Assembly: GCA_902563885.1 (NCBI GenBank)
Contig: CACEYZ010000008.1
Span: 1-40,555, forward strand
Direction of reading: 5' to 3'
Length of the DNA: 40,555 nucleotides
Origin: an uncultured SAR86 cluster bacterium
GTDB taxonomy: Bacteria; Pseudomonadota; Gammaproteobacteria; Magnimaribacterales; TMED112
The position numbers and the translations under genes are program-made. Below, piece after piece: positions 24,791 through 32,872 of the stretch. Position 1 is the first letter of the stretch. Every line of letters begins with the position of its first letter. The notes beneath the pieces were generated by a model that had not been told where the DNA came from, searched no databases, and saw only the letters and a list, made by a program, of their open reading frames with translations.

Positions 24791-26758
24791 ATGAAATTTG
24801 TAAAAGTTGCAGTTGCACGCCCAATCAGAAAAACTTTTACATATAGAAACTTAGTCCCTAACGAAAATATTGTTGGAAAGAGAGTTTTCATAGAGTTCCA
24901 CAGAAAAAAAATTGTTGGTGTTGCTGTTCAAATGTGTAGCAATGTAGATGAAGAATTAAAAATTAAACAAATAATTTCTGTATTAGATAAAACTCCCTTA
25001 TTCGAAAATAATTTTCTAAGAAAAATTCAGGATATTTCACAAAAATTCTTTTTTCCAATGGGAGAATTGCTAACTCTATTCATTCCAAACCTTATGAGAA
25101 AATCAAAGAGTACAGATGAATTACAAAAATATAAAATTGATGATACTAAATTTGAAGTTACCAATAATTATTTTAAAAAGCTTACCGATGAGCAGAAATT
25201 AGCTATTAAAAATATTCGAAATTCAAAAAAACAAGAACATCTAATTTTTGGAGTAACTTCTTCGGGTAAAACAGAAGTATATAAGCACCTGATTTATGAT
25301 GAATTTAAGAAAAATAATTCTGCAATTATTCTTGTTCCAGAAATTTTCTTGGCTCCAAAAATTTATGAAGAATTTAAAGAAAGTTTTGGGGAAAATGTAT
25401 TTTTATATCATTCAAATCTTACAGAATTACAGAGATATAAAATTTGGCTTAACTGCAAGAAAAAATCTCCAAAAATTATTGTTGGAACACGATCAGCACT
25501 TTTTTTAATGCCAAAAAATACGAATATTATTGTTTTTGATGAGGAGCATGATCAATCATTTAAGCAGCAAGACAAGCTTAGGTATGACGCAAAAACACTG
25601 GCCAAAGAGCTTTATCAGAATTCAAAAATAATATATTCCTCTGCAACACCCTCATTTAAATTATTACAAAAAGTAAAAGATAAGAAGATTGATGTCTCCA
25701 AACTATTTAAAAGAATAGGAGAATCTCCAACACCAGATATTTCTATTGAATCAATTAATAAAACTAAATTAGTAGGTGGAATTTCTGAGACATTAATCAA
25801 CAAAATTAATTTAAATCATAAAGCTGGAAACCAAACTCTAATTTTAATAAATAGGAGAGGCTATGCTCCGGTATACTTGTGTAATTCTTGCGGGTGGATA
25901 GCAAAAAGTAATTGCTGTGATTCGTCCTTAGTCTATCACAGGGAAGAAAAACGACTCAAATGCCATAGGTGTCAAAGCTCATGGGGTTTACCAGAGAATT
26001 GTCCTGAATGTAATAAAAATGATTTTGAGGTTAAGGGTGTTGGAACTCAACAAGTAGAGTCAAACCTTAAACACAGATTCCCAAATATTGATATTTTGAG
26101 AATAGATAGTGATTCAGTTTCTGGTAAATTACGTAGAGAGAGCACTCTTGAAAAAATTGAAGATAAAAATCCGAAAATTTTAATTGGAACTCAACTTTTA
26201 GCCAAAGGACACGACTTTCAAAAAATTTCGCTAATAATAATTCTCAATTTAGATTTTGGCCTTTTTGGTGCAGATGTTCATTTACAAGAACAAACTATCC
26301 AGCTACTGATTCAAGCAGCTGGCAGAGCAGGCAGATCAGGAATCAAGAGTGAAGTTATTTTACAGTCAAGAATCTCACATCATCCTCTTTTTAAAAAAGT
26401 TAAAAGTGGTAGTTATGAACTTATTTCTCAAGATATCCTCAGTGAAAGAGAAAAATTAAATTTATTTCCTTTTACTAAACTTGTATATCTTAAAGCTGAA
26501 GACAGTAACTTGAAAAAGATTAATGAATTTTTAATTAGGGCAAAAGAAAAGCTTTCGAAAAAAAATGTTGAAGTCTATGGGCCATTCGAAGGACCTGTTA
26601 GTAAAGTAGGATACAAATATCGCATGTTTTGTATTATCCAATCAAATAATGATAAAGATTTACACAATTCTGCTTTAGGGTTAATTAATGCATTAGATGA
26701 AGAAAAAAGAACTATCTCGAATTGGGTGTTAGACGTCGATCCTATTAATGTAACCTGA
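24791..26758 (+). CDS. priA: Primosomal protein N' (replication restart helicase PriA)
   Basis: PriA recognises abandoned forks and reloads the replisome. From ATG 24791 it is 655 residues (E. coli 732); a TTG lies one codon earlier. The N-terminal 3'-end-binding domain covers about residues 1-100. The helicase has Walker A GVTSSGKTE near residue 155, DEEHDQSFKQQDKLRYDA and a SSATPS segment. Eight Cys in the CNSCGW, NCCD, CHRCQ and CPEC segments form the two zinc sites. GTQLLAKGHDF and QAAGRAGRSG follow. The end overlaps tsaE by 30 bases, the longest convergent overlap in the window. Confidence 0.96.
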   Translation: MKFVKVAVARPIRKTFTYRNLVPNENIVGKRVFIEFHRKKIVGVAVQMCSNVDEELKIKQIISVLDKTPLFENNFLRKIQDISQKFFFPMGELLTLFIPNLMRKSKSTDELQKYKIDDTKFEVTNNYFKKLTDEQKLAIKNIRNSKKQEHLIFGVTSSGKTEVYKHLIYDEFKKNNSAIILVPEIFLAPKIYEEFKESFGENVFLYHSNLTELQRYKIWLNCKKKSPKIIVGTRSALFLMPKNTNIIVFDEEHDQSFKQQDKLRYDAKTLAKELYQNSKIIYSSATPSFKLLQKVKDKKIDVSKLFKRIGESPTPDISIESINKTKLVGGISETLINKINLNHKAGNQTLILINRRGYAPVYLCNSCGWIAKSNCCDSSLVYHREEKRLKCHRCQSSWGLPENCPECNKNDFEVKGVGTQQVESNLKHRFPNIDILRIDSDSVSGKLRRESTLEKIEDKNPKILIGTQLLAKGHDFQKISLIIILNLDFGLFGADVHLQEQTIQLLIQAAGRAGRSGIKSEVILQSRISHHPLFKKVKSGSYELISQDILSEREKLNLFPFTKLVYLKAEDSNLKKINEFLIRAKEKLSKKNVEVYGPFEGPVSKVGYKYRMFCIIQSNNDKDLHNSALGLINALDEEKRTISNWVLDVDPINVT

Positions 26759-27190
26759 AATTTCAGAATTATTTGAAGCGATCTTAACAACTCTTTTTGA
26801 CTTTGAGTTTTCAAATCTTAAATCTATTTCATTTGTGCAATTAAACTTTTCTATTTTTTCCGGCCACTCAATGAATATAGCTCCATGCGATTTAAAATCT
26901 AAATCCACCCCAAAATAATCAAATTCATCTGAAGAATTCAACCTATAGAGGTCTGTATGAACTAATTTAATTGATTGCATATGATATTCTTCAATCAAAC
27001 CAAAGGTTGGACTTTTTACTTTACCTTGCCAACCTAAAGCTTCTAAGCAAAATCTTACAAATGTAGTTTTGCCAGCACCTAAATTGCCATTTAAATAAAA
27101 AGCATAGAAAGTCTTATTATGCTGAATAAGATTTGCAAAATAAGATGCAATTTTTTTTGTATTTTCTATTTCAGTTATATCTATTAACAC
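26729..27190 (-). CDS. tsaE: tRNA t6A synthesis ATPase TsaE
   Basis: TsaE is the P-loop ATPase that supports the TsaB-TsaD complex in t6A formation. It is 153 residues, as in E. coli. The Walker A is NGNLGAGKTTFVR near residues 34-46, then VKSPTFGLIEEY (the conserved SPT) and HTDLYRL, with a Walker B-like FIEWPEK. The start is GTG 27190, which shares its base with the upstream TAG, so translation is coupled to the deoxynucleoside kinase. TsaD is about 9 kb away on the other strand. The usual neighbours mutL or amiB are not present. Confidence 0.94.
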   Translation of the reverse strand: MLIDITEIENTKKIASYFANLIQHNKTFYAFYLNGNLGAGKTTFVRFCLEALGWQGKVKSPTFGLIEEYHMQSIKLVHTDLYRLNSSDEFDYFGVDLDFKSHGAIFIEWPEKIEKFNCTNEIDLRFENSKSKRVVKIASNNSEISGYINRIDV

Positions 27191-27843
27191 TAGAAGAAAC
27201 TTGGAGATAAGTTTATGAATTCACGTCCTATAATATTTTTTTTGACGCAATCTATTATTTGATTGAAATCCATTTGATTTGAGACAAAATCAACATCATC
27301 AACATTTAATACCAATAAAGGAGACTCAGAGTAACTGAAAAAGAATTCAGAATATGCTGAACATATCTTTTCTAAATACTCTAAATTAATTTTTTCTTCA
27401 TATTCTTTTCCTCTCATTTTTACTTGGTCAAAAATTCTTTTAGGGGATGCTTGCAAATATATTAAAAGATCTGGTTTAGGATATTTTTCATAAAATTTTG
27501 ATTTAACTTCTTCAAAAATTTTTAGCTCTTCATTAGAAAGATTTACTTCAGCAAAAAGTGACTCTTTCTGAAAGATAAAATCAGAAATAATATTTCTTTT
27601 TAGCAAATCTTCAGAAAAGAATTGGTTAATTTGTTGTGATCTTTGCATAACAAAATACATTTGAGTAGAAAAGGCATACTTCTGTTGGTCATTATAGAAA
27701 GATCCTAAAAAAGGATTTTCATCTGGTTTTTCAAGACAAAGATCATAATCATATTCTTTGGCAATTTTTTTTGCTAGCGAGGTTTTTCCAACACCTATAG
27801 GTCCTTCTATTGCAATGTAGTTTGGTAATTCAATTTTTGGCAA
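27190..27843 (-). CDS. Deoxynucleoside kinase (dGK/dAK family)
   Basis: A 217-residue P-loop kinase of the deoxynucleoside kinase family, which salvages deoxynucleosides by 5'-phosphorylation. The P-loop IAIEGPIGVGKTSLAKK is at residues 10-26. A TQMYFVMQRSQQI helix and the ISDFIFQKESLFA segment correspond to the substrate pocket of dGK-type enzymes. YLQASPKRIFDQVKMRGKEYE is the lid region. The start is TTG 27843, overlapping pcnB by 14 bases; no Met occurs before the P-loop. In many gammaproteobacteria folK occupies this slot after pcnB. Base specificity cannot be assigned. Confidence 0.85.
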   Translation of the reverse strand: MPKIELPNYIAIEGPIGVGKTSLAKKIAKEYDYDLCLEKPDENPFLGSFYNDQQKYAFSTQMYFVMQRSQQINQFFSEDLLKRNIISDFIFQKESLFAEVNLSNEELKIFEEVKSKFYEKYPKPDLLIYLQASPKRIFDQVKMRGKEYEEKINLEYLEKICSAYSEFFFSYSESPLLVLNVDDVDFVSNQMDFNQIIDCVKKNIIGREFINLSPSFF

Positions 27844-29053
27844 ATTTTCTTCCTCTTGAATTTAAAAGCTTTATTTTCTTATCATAATTTGCAGTTCTAA
27901 ACTCTGTCCACCACTCAATATCATTTTTGAGATTTGGTTCAATTGAATGTCTCAGAAGAAAAAAATCAAATGCGGCTCTAAATCTTAAATTATTTGAGAA
28001 TCTTAATGTCTTTCTTCCCGTCCTTTGAAACCTTGGTTGATGCATCCATATGTCCTTTATAAAACTAGTAAATCTTTTTGGTACTGACGTTATAACTTGT
28101 TGTTTTCTTGTAACCTCTGAAATTGATTGATAAAAATTTCTAAAATTTATTTTTTTAGATATATTCGATTTTTTAAAAATTTTCGGCCACAATAAAAGAG
28201 CAAAAATAAAGCCTGGATTAAGTTTTTTCCCAACTTTGTACCTCCTATCTGTTTCTTTAAAAGCCGTTAAAAAAAAGTCTTCAAACTCGTTATTAACATT
28301 CGAGACGTGAGGAAAAAGAATTTCAAATACTTTATATTCATTAAGAATTTTATAGGACATCTCTGCATGCCCAGATAAAAATAATTTCAGAACTTCTTCG
28401 TAAATTCTCGCAGGTGAGATTTCATAAAGATGATGTTTTTGTTCAAGAATGATTTTTTTTGCACTTTTTTCGATACTGAAGTTTAATTTTGCTGCAAACC
28501 TTATTGCTCTAAGTATTCTTACAGGATCTTCCAAAATTCTTTTTTCAGGATCACCAATGAAAGTTACATTCTTATTCCCAAGATCTTTAATTCCTCCAAA
28601 ATAATCAATAATTTCTCCTTTAAAAGGGTCATAGTAAAGTGAGTTAATCTTAAAATCTCTTCTTTTGACATCTTCTTCTTGCGTTCCCCAACTATTATCT
28701 CTGAGGATTCTCCCTTTTTCATTTACTTCAATTGATCCTTCATTATCTTTAGAGTCAGACCTAAAAGTAGTAGTCTCCACGATTTCATCTGGAAATGTGA
28801 TGTGAACTAATTTAAACCGACGTCCAATAATCCTTGAATTTTTAAAAATTTTTCTTATCTGCCCAGGCTCACAATTTGTAACAATATCAAAATCTTTCGG
28901 GTCAAGTTTTTGAATTAAGTCTCTAACACCTCCACCCACAATATATGCTTGGAAACCCTTTCTGTGTAGTTTTGAAATAATTGATAAGCAGTTTTTTGAA
29001 ATCAAATTTGTATTCAAATTAAAATTTTTAGGATTAACAACTTCAGGCTTCAC
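27830..29053 (-). CDS. pcnB: Poly(A) polymerase I
   Basis: PcnB adds A-tails to RNA 3' ends, marking them for decay. It is 407 residues (E. coli about 465). The nucleotidyltransferase head has AYIVGGGVRDLI near 36-47 and the catalytic pair in DPKDFDIVTN near 52-61, then RRFKLVHITF and VKRRDFKINSLYYD. RILRAIRFAAKLNFSI is the conserved neck. The C-terminal segment FQRTGRKTLRFSNNLRFRAA resembles the poly(A) polymerase-specific region rather than CCA-adding enzyme. The start is GTG 29053, overlapping the PfkB gene stop (GTGA). Confidence 0.92.
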   Translation of the reverse strand: MKPEVVNPKNFNLNTNLISKNCLSIISKLHRKGFQAYIVGGGVRDLIQKLDPKDFDIVTNCEPGQIRKIFKNSRIIGRRFKLVHITFPDEIVETTTFRSDSKDNEGSIEVNEKGRILRDNSWGTQEEDVKRRDFKINSLYYDPFKGEIIDYFGGIKDLGNKNVTFIGDPEKRILEDPVRILRAIRFAAKLNFSIEKSAKKIILEQKHHLYEISPARIYEEVLKLFLSGHAEMSYKILNEYKVFEILFPHVSNVNNEFEDFFLTAFKETDRRYKVGKKLNPGFIFALLLWPKIFKKSNISKKINFRNFYQSISEVTRKQQVITSVPKRFTSFIKDIWMHQPRFQRTGRKTLRFSNNLRFRAAFDFFLLRHSIEPNLKNDIEWWTEFRTANYDKKIKLLNSRGRKFAKN

Positions 29054-30033
29054 AACTCTAGATAATTTTCCTTAAGCTTTATGTATTGGTCTTGTGTAAG
29101 TCTTGGACTTCTCTCTTGAACTATCTGTGATGAGGCATAATTACCAAAATTACAGGACTCATGAAAATCTGCACCAGATACAATTGCATGCAAACAACCA
29201 CCAGCAAAGATATCGCCCGCACCATTTGAATCAATAGCATCAACTTTATACGCCTTTATATTTGATGATTTGCCATCTTCGAATATGAAAGAATCATTTG
29301 CACCATCTGTCACTACAAAATTTTGAGCATATTTTGATAATTCTTTCTTAAAATTTTCACCAACTAGAGCAATTGCTTCACCTTTATTGCAAAATAAGTA
29401 CCTAGCATGTTTGATTTTTAGTACCTCTAAAAAACGATCTTTAAAAATATTTACTACATTTGGATCTGAAAGGCTTAGAGCAAAATCAATCTCATGATTT
29501 GCCATTTTTAAAATCTGCAAAAAAACATCATAGTTTTGATTTGAAGTGAACTGATATCCCTCAGAAAACAAAATTTGTGAATTTTTTAGAGCTACTAAAA
29601 AATCGTCACTAAATTGTAAATTTTCAGATGCACCTAAATAAGTTCCCATTGTCCTTTCACTATTTGGTGAAATTAGAACCAAACATCTGCCGGTATTTAT
29701 ATCATCTAGTCTCGAGGAATTAATAACTTCAATATTATTTTCCTTTAAGTTATGTTCGTACAAATCACCCAATGAATCCCTTCCTAGCTGACATATATGC
29801 CCACATTTTGAACCAAAATTTGAAGCTGCTACAAGACTATTTGTTGTTGATCCACCGCAAACTATTTCAGGATCTTGATTTCCTAACAACGACTTTATTT
29901 CTTGTTGTTCAGAATAACTTATTTGTTTGAACTGATTGAAATTTAAATTTGTTTTTCTAACTAAATCCTCTTCGATATAAAAAGTTTCATCAACAAGAGC
30001 ATTGCCTACACCAAGAATATCTAAATTATCCAT
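29050..30033 (-). CDS. PfkB family kinase, adenosine kinase-like
   Basis: A 327-residue ribokinase-fold sugar/nucleoside kinase. The N-terminal LGVGNALVDETFYI and CGGSTTNSLVAASNFG are typical of the adenosine-kinase-like branch of the PfkB family. The C-terminal signature DSNGAGDIFAGG near residue 262 carries the catalytic Asp. FCNKGEAIALVG is also conserved. Adenosine or a related nucleoside is the best guess for the substrate; inosine/guanosine or ribose cannot be excluded. It overlaps hemL upstream by 8 bases and pcnB downstream by 4 bases. Confidence 0.87.
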   Translation of the reverse strand: MDNLDILGVGNALVDETFYIEEDLVRKTNLNFNQFKQISYSEQQEIKSLLGNQDPEIVCGGSTTNSLVAASNFGSKCGHICQLGRDSLGDLYEHNLKENNIEVINSSRLDDINTGRCLVLISPNSERTMGTYLGASENLQFSDDFLVALKNSQILFSEGYQFTSNQNYDVFLQILKMANHEIDFALSLSDPNVVNIFKDRFLEVLKIKHARYLFCNKGEAIALVGENFKKELSKYAQNFVVTDGANDSFIFEDGKSSNIKAYKVDAIDSNGAGDIFAGGCLHAIVSGADFHESCNFGNYASSQIVQERSPRLTQDQYIKLKENYLEL

Positions 30034-31318
30034 TATTCAGATTTTTGAAAACATAAGACGATAGCTTAACAGTTTTCATTAATTGTTCTTTTGTATGTTC
30101 AGTAGATAGAAAACAACTTTCAAAAGCTGAAGGGGGTAAATATACATTTTGCTCTAACATAAGTCGGAAAAATTTATTAAACATGCTTATATTTGTATCA
30201 GATACTTCTTGGAAATTTTTTGGTAGTTTACTTGAAAAGAAGAAGCCAAACATACCTCCTCTTATGTTGTAGCTAAACGGTATGTTATTTTTTTCTGCCT
30301 CTTCTTTAAGACCTTTGAGGAAGATTTCACCATTTTTTTCTAATTCACTAAACATTTTTTTATTTTTTAATTGTTTTAGCAGGGCTGTTCCAGCACTTAC
30401 AGCAACTGGGTTACCAGATAATGTACCTGCTTGATAAACAGGCCCATCGGGAGAAATATTATTCATTATTTTGGCTTTTCCTCCATATACTCCAACTGGT
30501 AATCCTCCTCCAACTATTTTTCCTAGTGCAGTTAGATCTGGTTTTATGTTAAAAAGCTCCTGAACCCCACCTCTGGCAACTCTAAAACCTGTCATTACTT
30601 CATCAAAAATTAAAATTGATTTATTTTTGGTACATAGACTTCTCAAAGTTTTGAGAAAATTTTCTTCTGGTTCAATAAATCCCATATTTCCAGCAATTGG
30701 TTCAACTATTACTGCTGCAATATCTTCTCCAAATTTTGTAAAAGCCTTCTTGAGTTCAGAACTATTATTGTATTCAAGTGTAATTGTTAATTTAGAGAGT
30801 TCATCTGGTATTCCTGGCGAGTCTGGCACGCCAAGTGTTGCAGCACCTGATCCAGCTTTTACAAGCAAGGAATCGACATGGCCATGGTAACAACCAATAA
30901 ATTTAATTATTTTTTTTCTACCAGTTGTACCTCTCGCTAATCTTATACAGCTCATAGTAGCTTCCGTACCCGAATTAACCATACGAAGTTTTTCTAAGCT
31001 AGGGATATAACTTTTTATTATTTTTGCAATTTCTAATTCATTTTTTGTTGGAGCGCCAAAACTAATTGCTTTAGAAGCTTGTTTTTTTATAGCATTTACA
31101 ATTGCTTTATTTGAATGTCCTAGAACCATTGGCCCCCAAGAGCCAACAAAGTCTAAATATTTGTTGCCATCTTCATCATAAAGATAGCAACCTCTGGATT
31201 TTTTAAAAAAAATAGGCGTTCCACCTACACTTTTAAAAGCTCTTACAGGCGAGTTTACACCTCCCGCAATATGTTCTTTAGATTTTTTGAATAGCTCCTT
31301 GGAGTTTTTAGTTTTCAT
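30026..31318 (-). CDS. hemL: Glutamate-1-semialdehyde 2,1-aminomutase
   Basis: HemL is a PLP enzyme producing 5-aminolevulinate in the C5 pathway of haem synthesis. It is 430 residues (E. coli 426). Clear segments are GGVNSPVRAFKSVGG at the N-terminus, MVNSGTEATMSCIRLARG, CYHGHVDSLLVKAGSGA, FDEVMTGFRVARGG and the PLP lysine in LGKIVGGGLPVG, then YQAGTLSGNP. The start is ATG 31318, overlapping thiE by 11 bases. hemL with thiE is a known gammaproteobacterial pairing. hemG, a later haem step, is two genes upstream in the same run. Confidence 0.97.
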   Translation of the reverse strand: MKTKNSKELFKKSKEHIAGGVNSPVRAFKSVGGTPIFFKKSRGCYLYDEDGNKYLDFVGSWGPMVLGHSNKAIVNAIKKQASKAISFGAPTKNELEIAKIIKSYIPSLEKLRMVNSGTEATMSCIRLARGTTGRKKIIKFIGCYHGHVDSLLVKAGSGAATLGVPDSPGIPDELSKLTITLEYNNSSELKKAFTKFGEDIAAVIVEPIAGNMGFIEPEENFLKTLRSLCTKNKSILIFDEVMTGFRVARGGVQELFNIKPDLTALGKIVGGGLPVGVYGGKAKIMNNISPDGPVYQAGTLSGNPVAVSAGTALLKQLKNKKMFSELEKNGEIFLKGLKEEAEKNNIPFSYNIRGGMFGFFFSSKLPKNFQEVSDTNISMFNKFFRLMLEQNVYLPPSAFESCFLSTEHTKEQLMKTVKLSSYVFKNLNNG

Positions 31319-31937
31319 TCCAAATTTCTAATAATTGTTTACTTCTTTCCTTAATCTCTGATTTATCTGAGTAAATGCCTTCGCAAATTGCAGCCATTTG
31401 AAAACCACTTTTCTTAATTTGAGAGAGATTTGTATTATTGATTCCTCCAATAGCAATATTTATTGAGTTTTCATCCATATTTTCTGATACATATTTTAAA
31501 TCAATCTCACCTCTTTCACTCCTTTTTGTTCGTGAGTAAAAAGTAGGACCAAAAGAATAATAAGAGAAAATATTATTTGTATCATTTTTTTGAGCTGAAA
31601 TATTTGACTTACAGCTAAGGCCGATAAATTCGATATTTTCACTGGTAAGCAGAAAACTTAAATCTTCAAGGTCTGGTCCTATATGTAATCCTGTACCTAA
31701 ATATTCTGCAAGCAAGTAGTCATTATTGATAATGAAGCAGGCGTTGCTATCTTTGCATATTTTTTTTAATTTTGTGGCAGTTTTTAATCGCTCATCAAAA
31801 TTTATACAATCATCAAAGCGGTATTGTATGATTTCAATACCAGATGATAGCGTGTCTTCTACAGCATTTAAAAGCTCATCGGCTCTAAGGGATGTAGGGG
31901 TTATTGCGTATATACCAGATTGAATATTTTTTAACAT
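31308..31937 (-). CDS. thiE: Thiamine phosphate synthase
   Basis: ThiE couples the thiazole and pyrimidine halves of thiamine. From ATG 31937 the protein is 209 residues; a TTG two codons earlier is less likely. The TIM-barrel landmarks are GIYAITP, EIIQYRFDD (QYR phosphate/pyrophosphate site), CFIINNDYLLAEYLG, GLHIGPDLEDL, YSFGPTFYSRTKRS and IAIGGINNTNL. Several loops differ from textbook ThiE (GPDLEDL in place of GQxDL), so it is a divergent member, but its position directly before hemL supports the call. No thiD is adjacent. Confidence 0.85.
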   Translation of the reverse strand: MLKNIQSGIYAITPTSLRADELLNAVEDTLSSGIEIIQYRFDDCINFDERLKTATKLKKICKDSNACFIINNDYLLAEYLGTGLHIGPDLEDLSFLLTSENIEFIGLSCKSNISAQKNDTNNIFSYYSFGPTFYSRTKRSERGEIDLKYVSENMDENSINIAIGGINNTNLSQIKKSGFQMAAICEGIYSDKSEIKERSKQLLEIWNEN

Positions 31938-31939
31938 TT

Positions 31940-32461
31940 TCAACTAATCTCTTGTGCAAACTTTTTAACCTGATTCCAGTTTGTAAACTCATAACTTTCA
32001 TTCATATTTGTTGGGCCACTCGTAATCCACATAATAAATCTAATCATGTACTTATCGAAGGCATTGTATTTCGGATAATCAATTCTACCCGCAAATACCT
32101 CAATTTTTTTTGGTCTCCACTTTGATTTACGTAAAAATTTTGTAATGTAAGGATTTGTGTTTGCCGTATTCTTATCTTCCTTTCTTGCAACTGCATTCAC
32201 ACTAAAGAATGCATTATCTTTTTCATCAAGCAGGTCCTTATTTTGATCGACAAACTTATAAAGATTTTTTCGATGGTCTCCATATCTTATGCTGGCTCCT
32301 ATAACTATAGAATCACTTTCTTTAATTAAGTCTTTACTGACTTCAGAAATGCATTTTTTGGTAACACTTCTTTTTTTTCCAATCAGAGAGGATATTTTGT
32401 CAAGAATTTTGACTGTGTGACCATCAACACTAGAGTGTATTAAAAGTATTTTTTTTGACAT
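31940..32461 (-). CDS. hemG: Protoporphyrinogen oxidase, flavodoxin-type
   Basis: HemG oxidises protoporphyrinogen IX to protoporphyrin IX, passing electrons to quinone. It is 173 residues (E. coli 181). The flavodoxin FMN loop is ILLIHSSVDGHTVKI near residues 4-18, followed by GASIRYGDHRKNLYKF near 55-70. FAGRIDYPKYNAFDKYMIRF and MWITSGPTN form the HemG-specific C-terminal insertion and membrane-association helix. It precedes thiE-hemL with 2 bases to the thiE ATG and is divergent from erpA across 63 bases. Confidence 0.95.
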   Translation of the reverse strand: MSKKILLIHSSVDGHTVKILDKISSLIGKKRSVTKKCISEVSKDLIKESDSIVIGASIRYGDHRKNLYKFVDQNKDLLDEKDNAFFSVNAVARKEDKNTANTNPYITKFLRKSKWRPKKIEVFAGRIDYPKYNAFDKYMIRFIMWITSGPTNMNESYEFTNWNQVKKFAQEIS

Positions 32462-32524
32462 GACTTCCTGAATTATAATTCATTAACATTTTTTGTTAGA
32501 ATTGTCCTGAGTTAATATTAATTT

Positions 32525-32872
32525 ATGGAAGTAAAATCAAATAAAGCAACACCATTTGCACTATCGGACAGTGCTAAGAAGAAAATCTTAAGTCTTCAAT
32601 CAAATGAAGATAAGAGACTCTTCAGAGTGTACGTTACTGGTGGAGGTTGTTCGGGATTTCAATATGGTTTTAAGTTTGATGATCTAGATAAGGATGAAGA
32701 TCACATCTTAAAATTTGACAATGAGCTTTCAATTCTTCTTGATGAGCTTTCATATCCATATATTGCTGGCTCTGTAGTTGATTACAAAGAAGACTTAATG
32801 GGTGCGAAATTTACTGTGGAAAATCCAAACGCTAAGTCAACCTGTGGATGTGGGGCATCTTTCTCTATTTAG
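32525..32872 (+). CDS. erpA: Iron-sulfur cluster insertion protein ErpA
   Basis: ErpA is an A-type carrier delivering [Fe-S] clusters to apoproteins, including isoprenoid-synthesis enzymes. The 115-residue protein has FRVYVTGGGCSGFQYGFKFD near residue 38 and the C-terminal NPNAKSTCGCGASFSI, giving the three ligand Cys. The spelling of both segments follows E. coli ErpA closely, including FQYGF, which separates it from IscA and SufA. The Met start is ATG 32525. It is convergent with anmK (8-base overlap). erpA beside anmK, the M23 peptidase and tyrS is the Pseudomonas order. Confidence 0.96.
   Translation: MEVKSNKATPFALSDSAKKKILSLQSNEDKRLFRVYVTGGGCSGFQYGFKFDDLDKDEDHILKFDNELSILLDELSYPYIAGSVVDYKEDLMGAKFTVENPNAKSTCGCGASFSI

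Noticed and set aside
31726-32125. Plus-strand ORFs opposite thiE and hemG
   Set aside because: Shadows of recognisable minus-strand enzymes with intact motifs.
32472-32477. TATAAT on the minus strand before hemG as a firm promoter
   Set aside because: It lies only 10 bases from the start codon and would put the transcript start inside the AGGA ribosome site; likely chance in AT-rich DNA.
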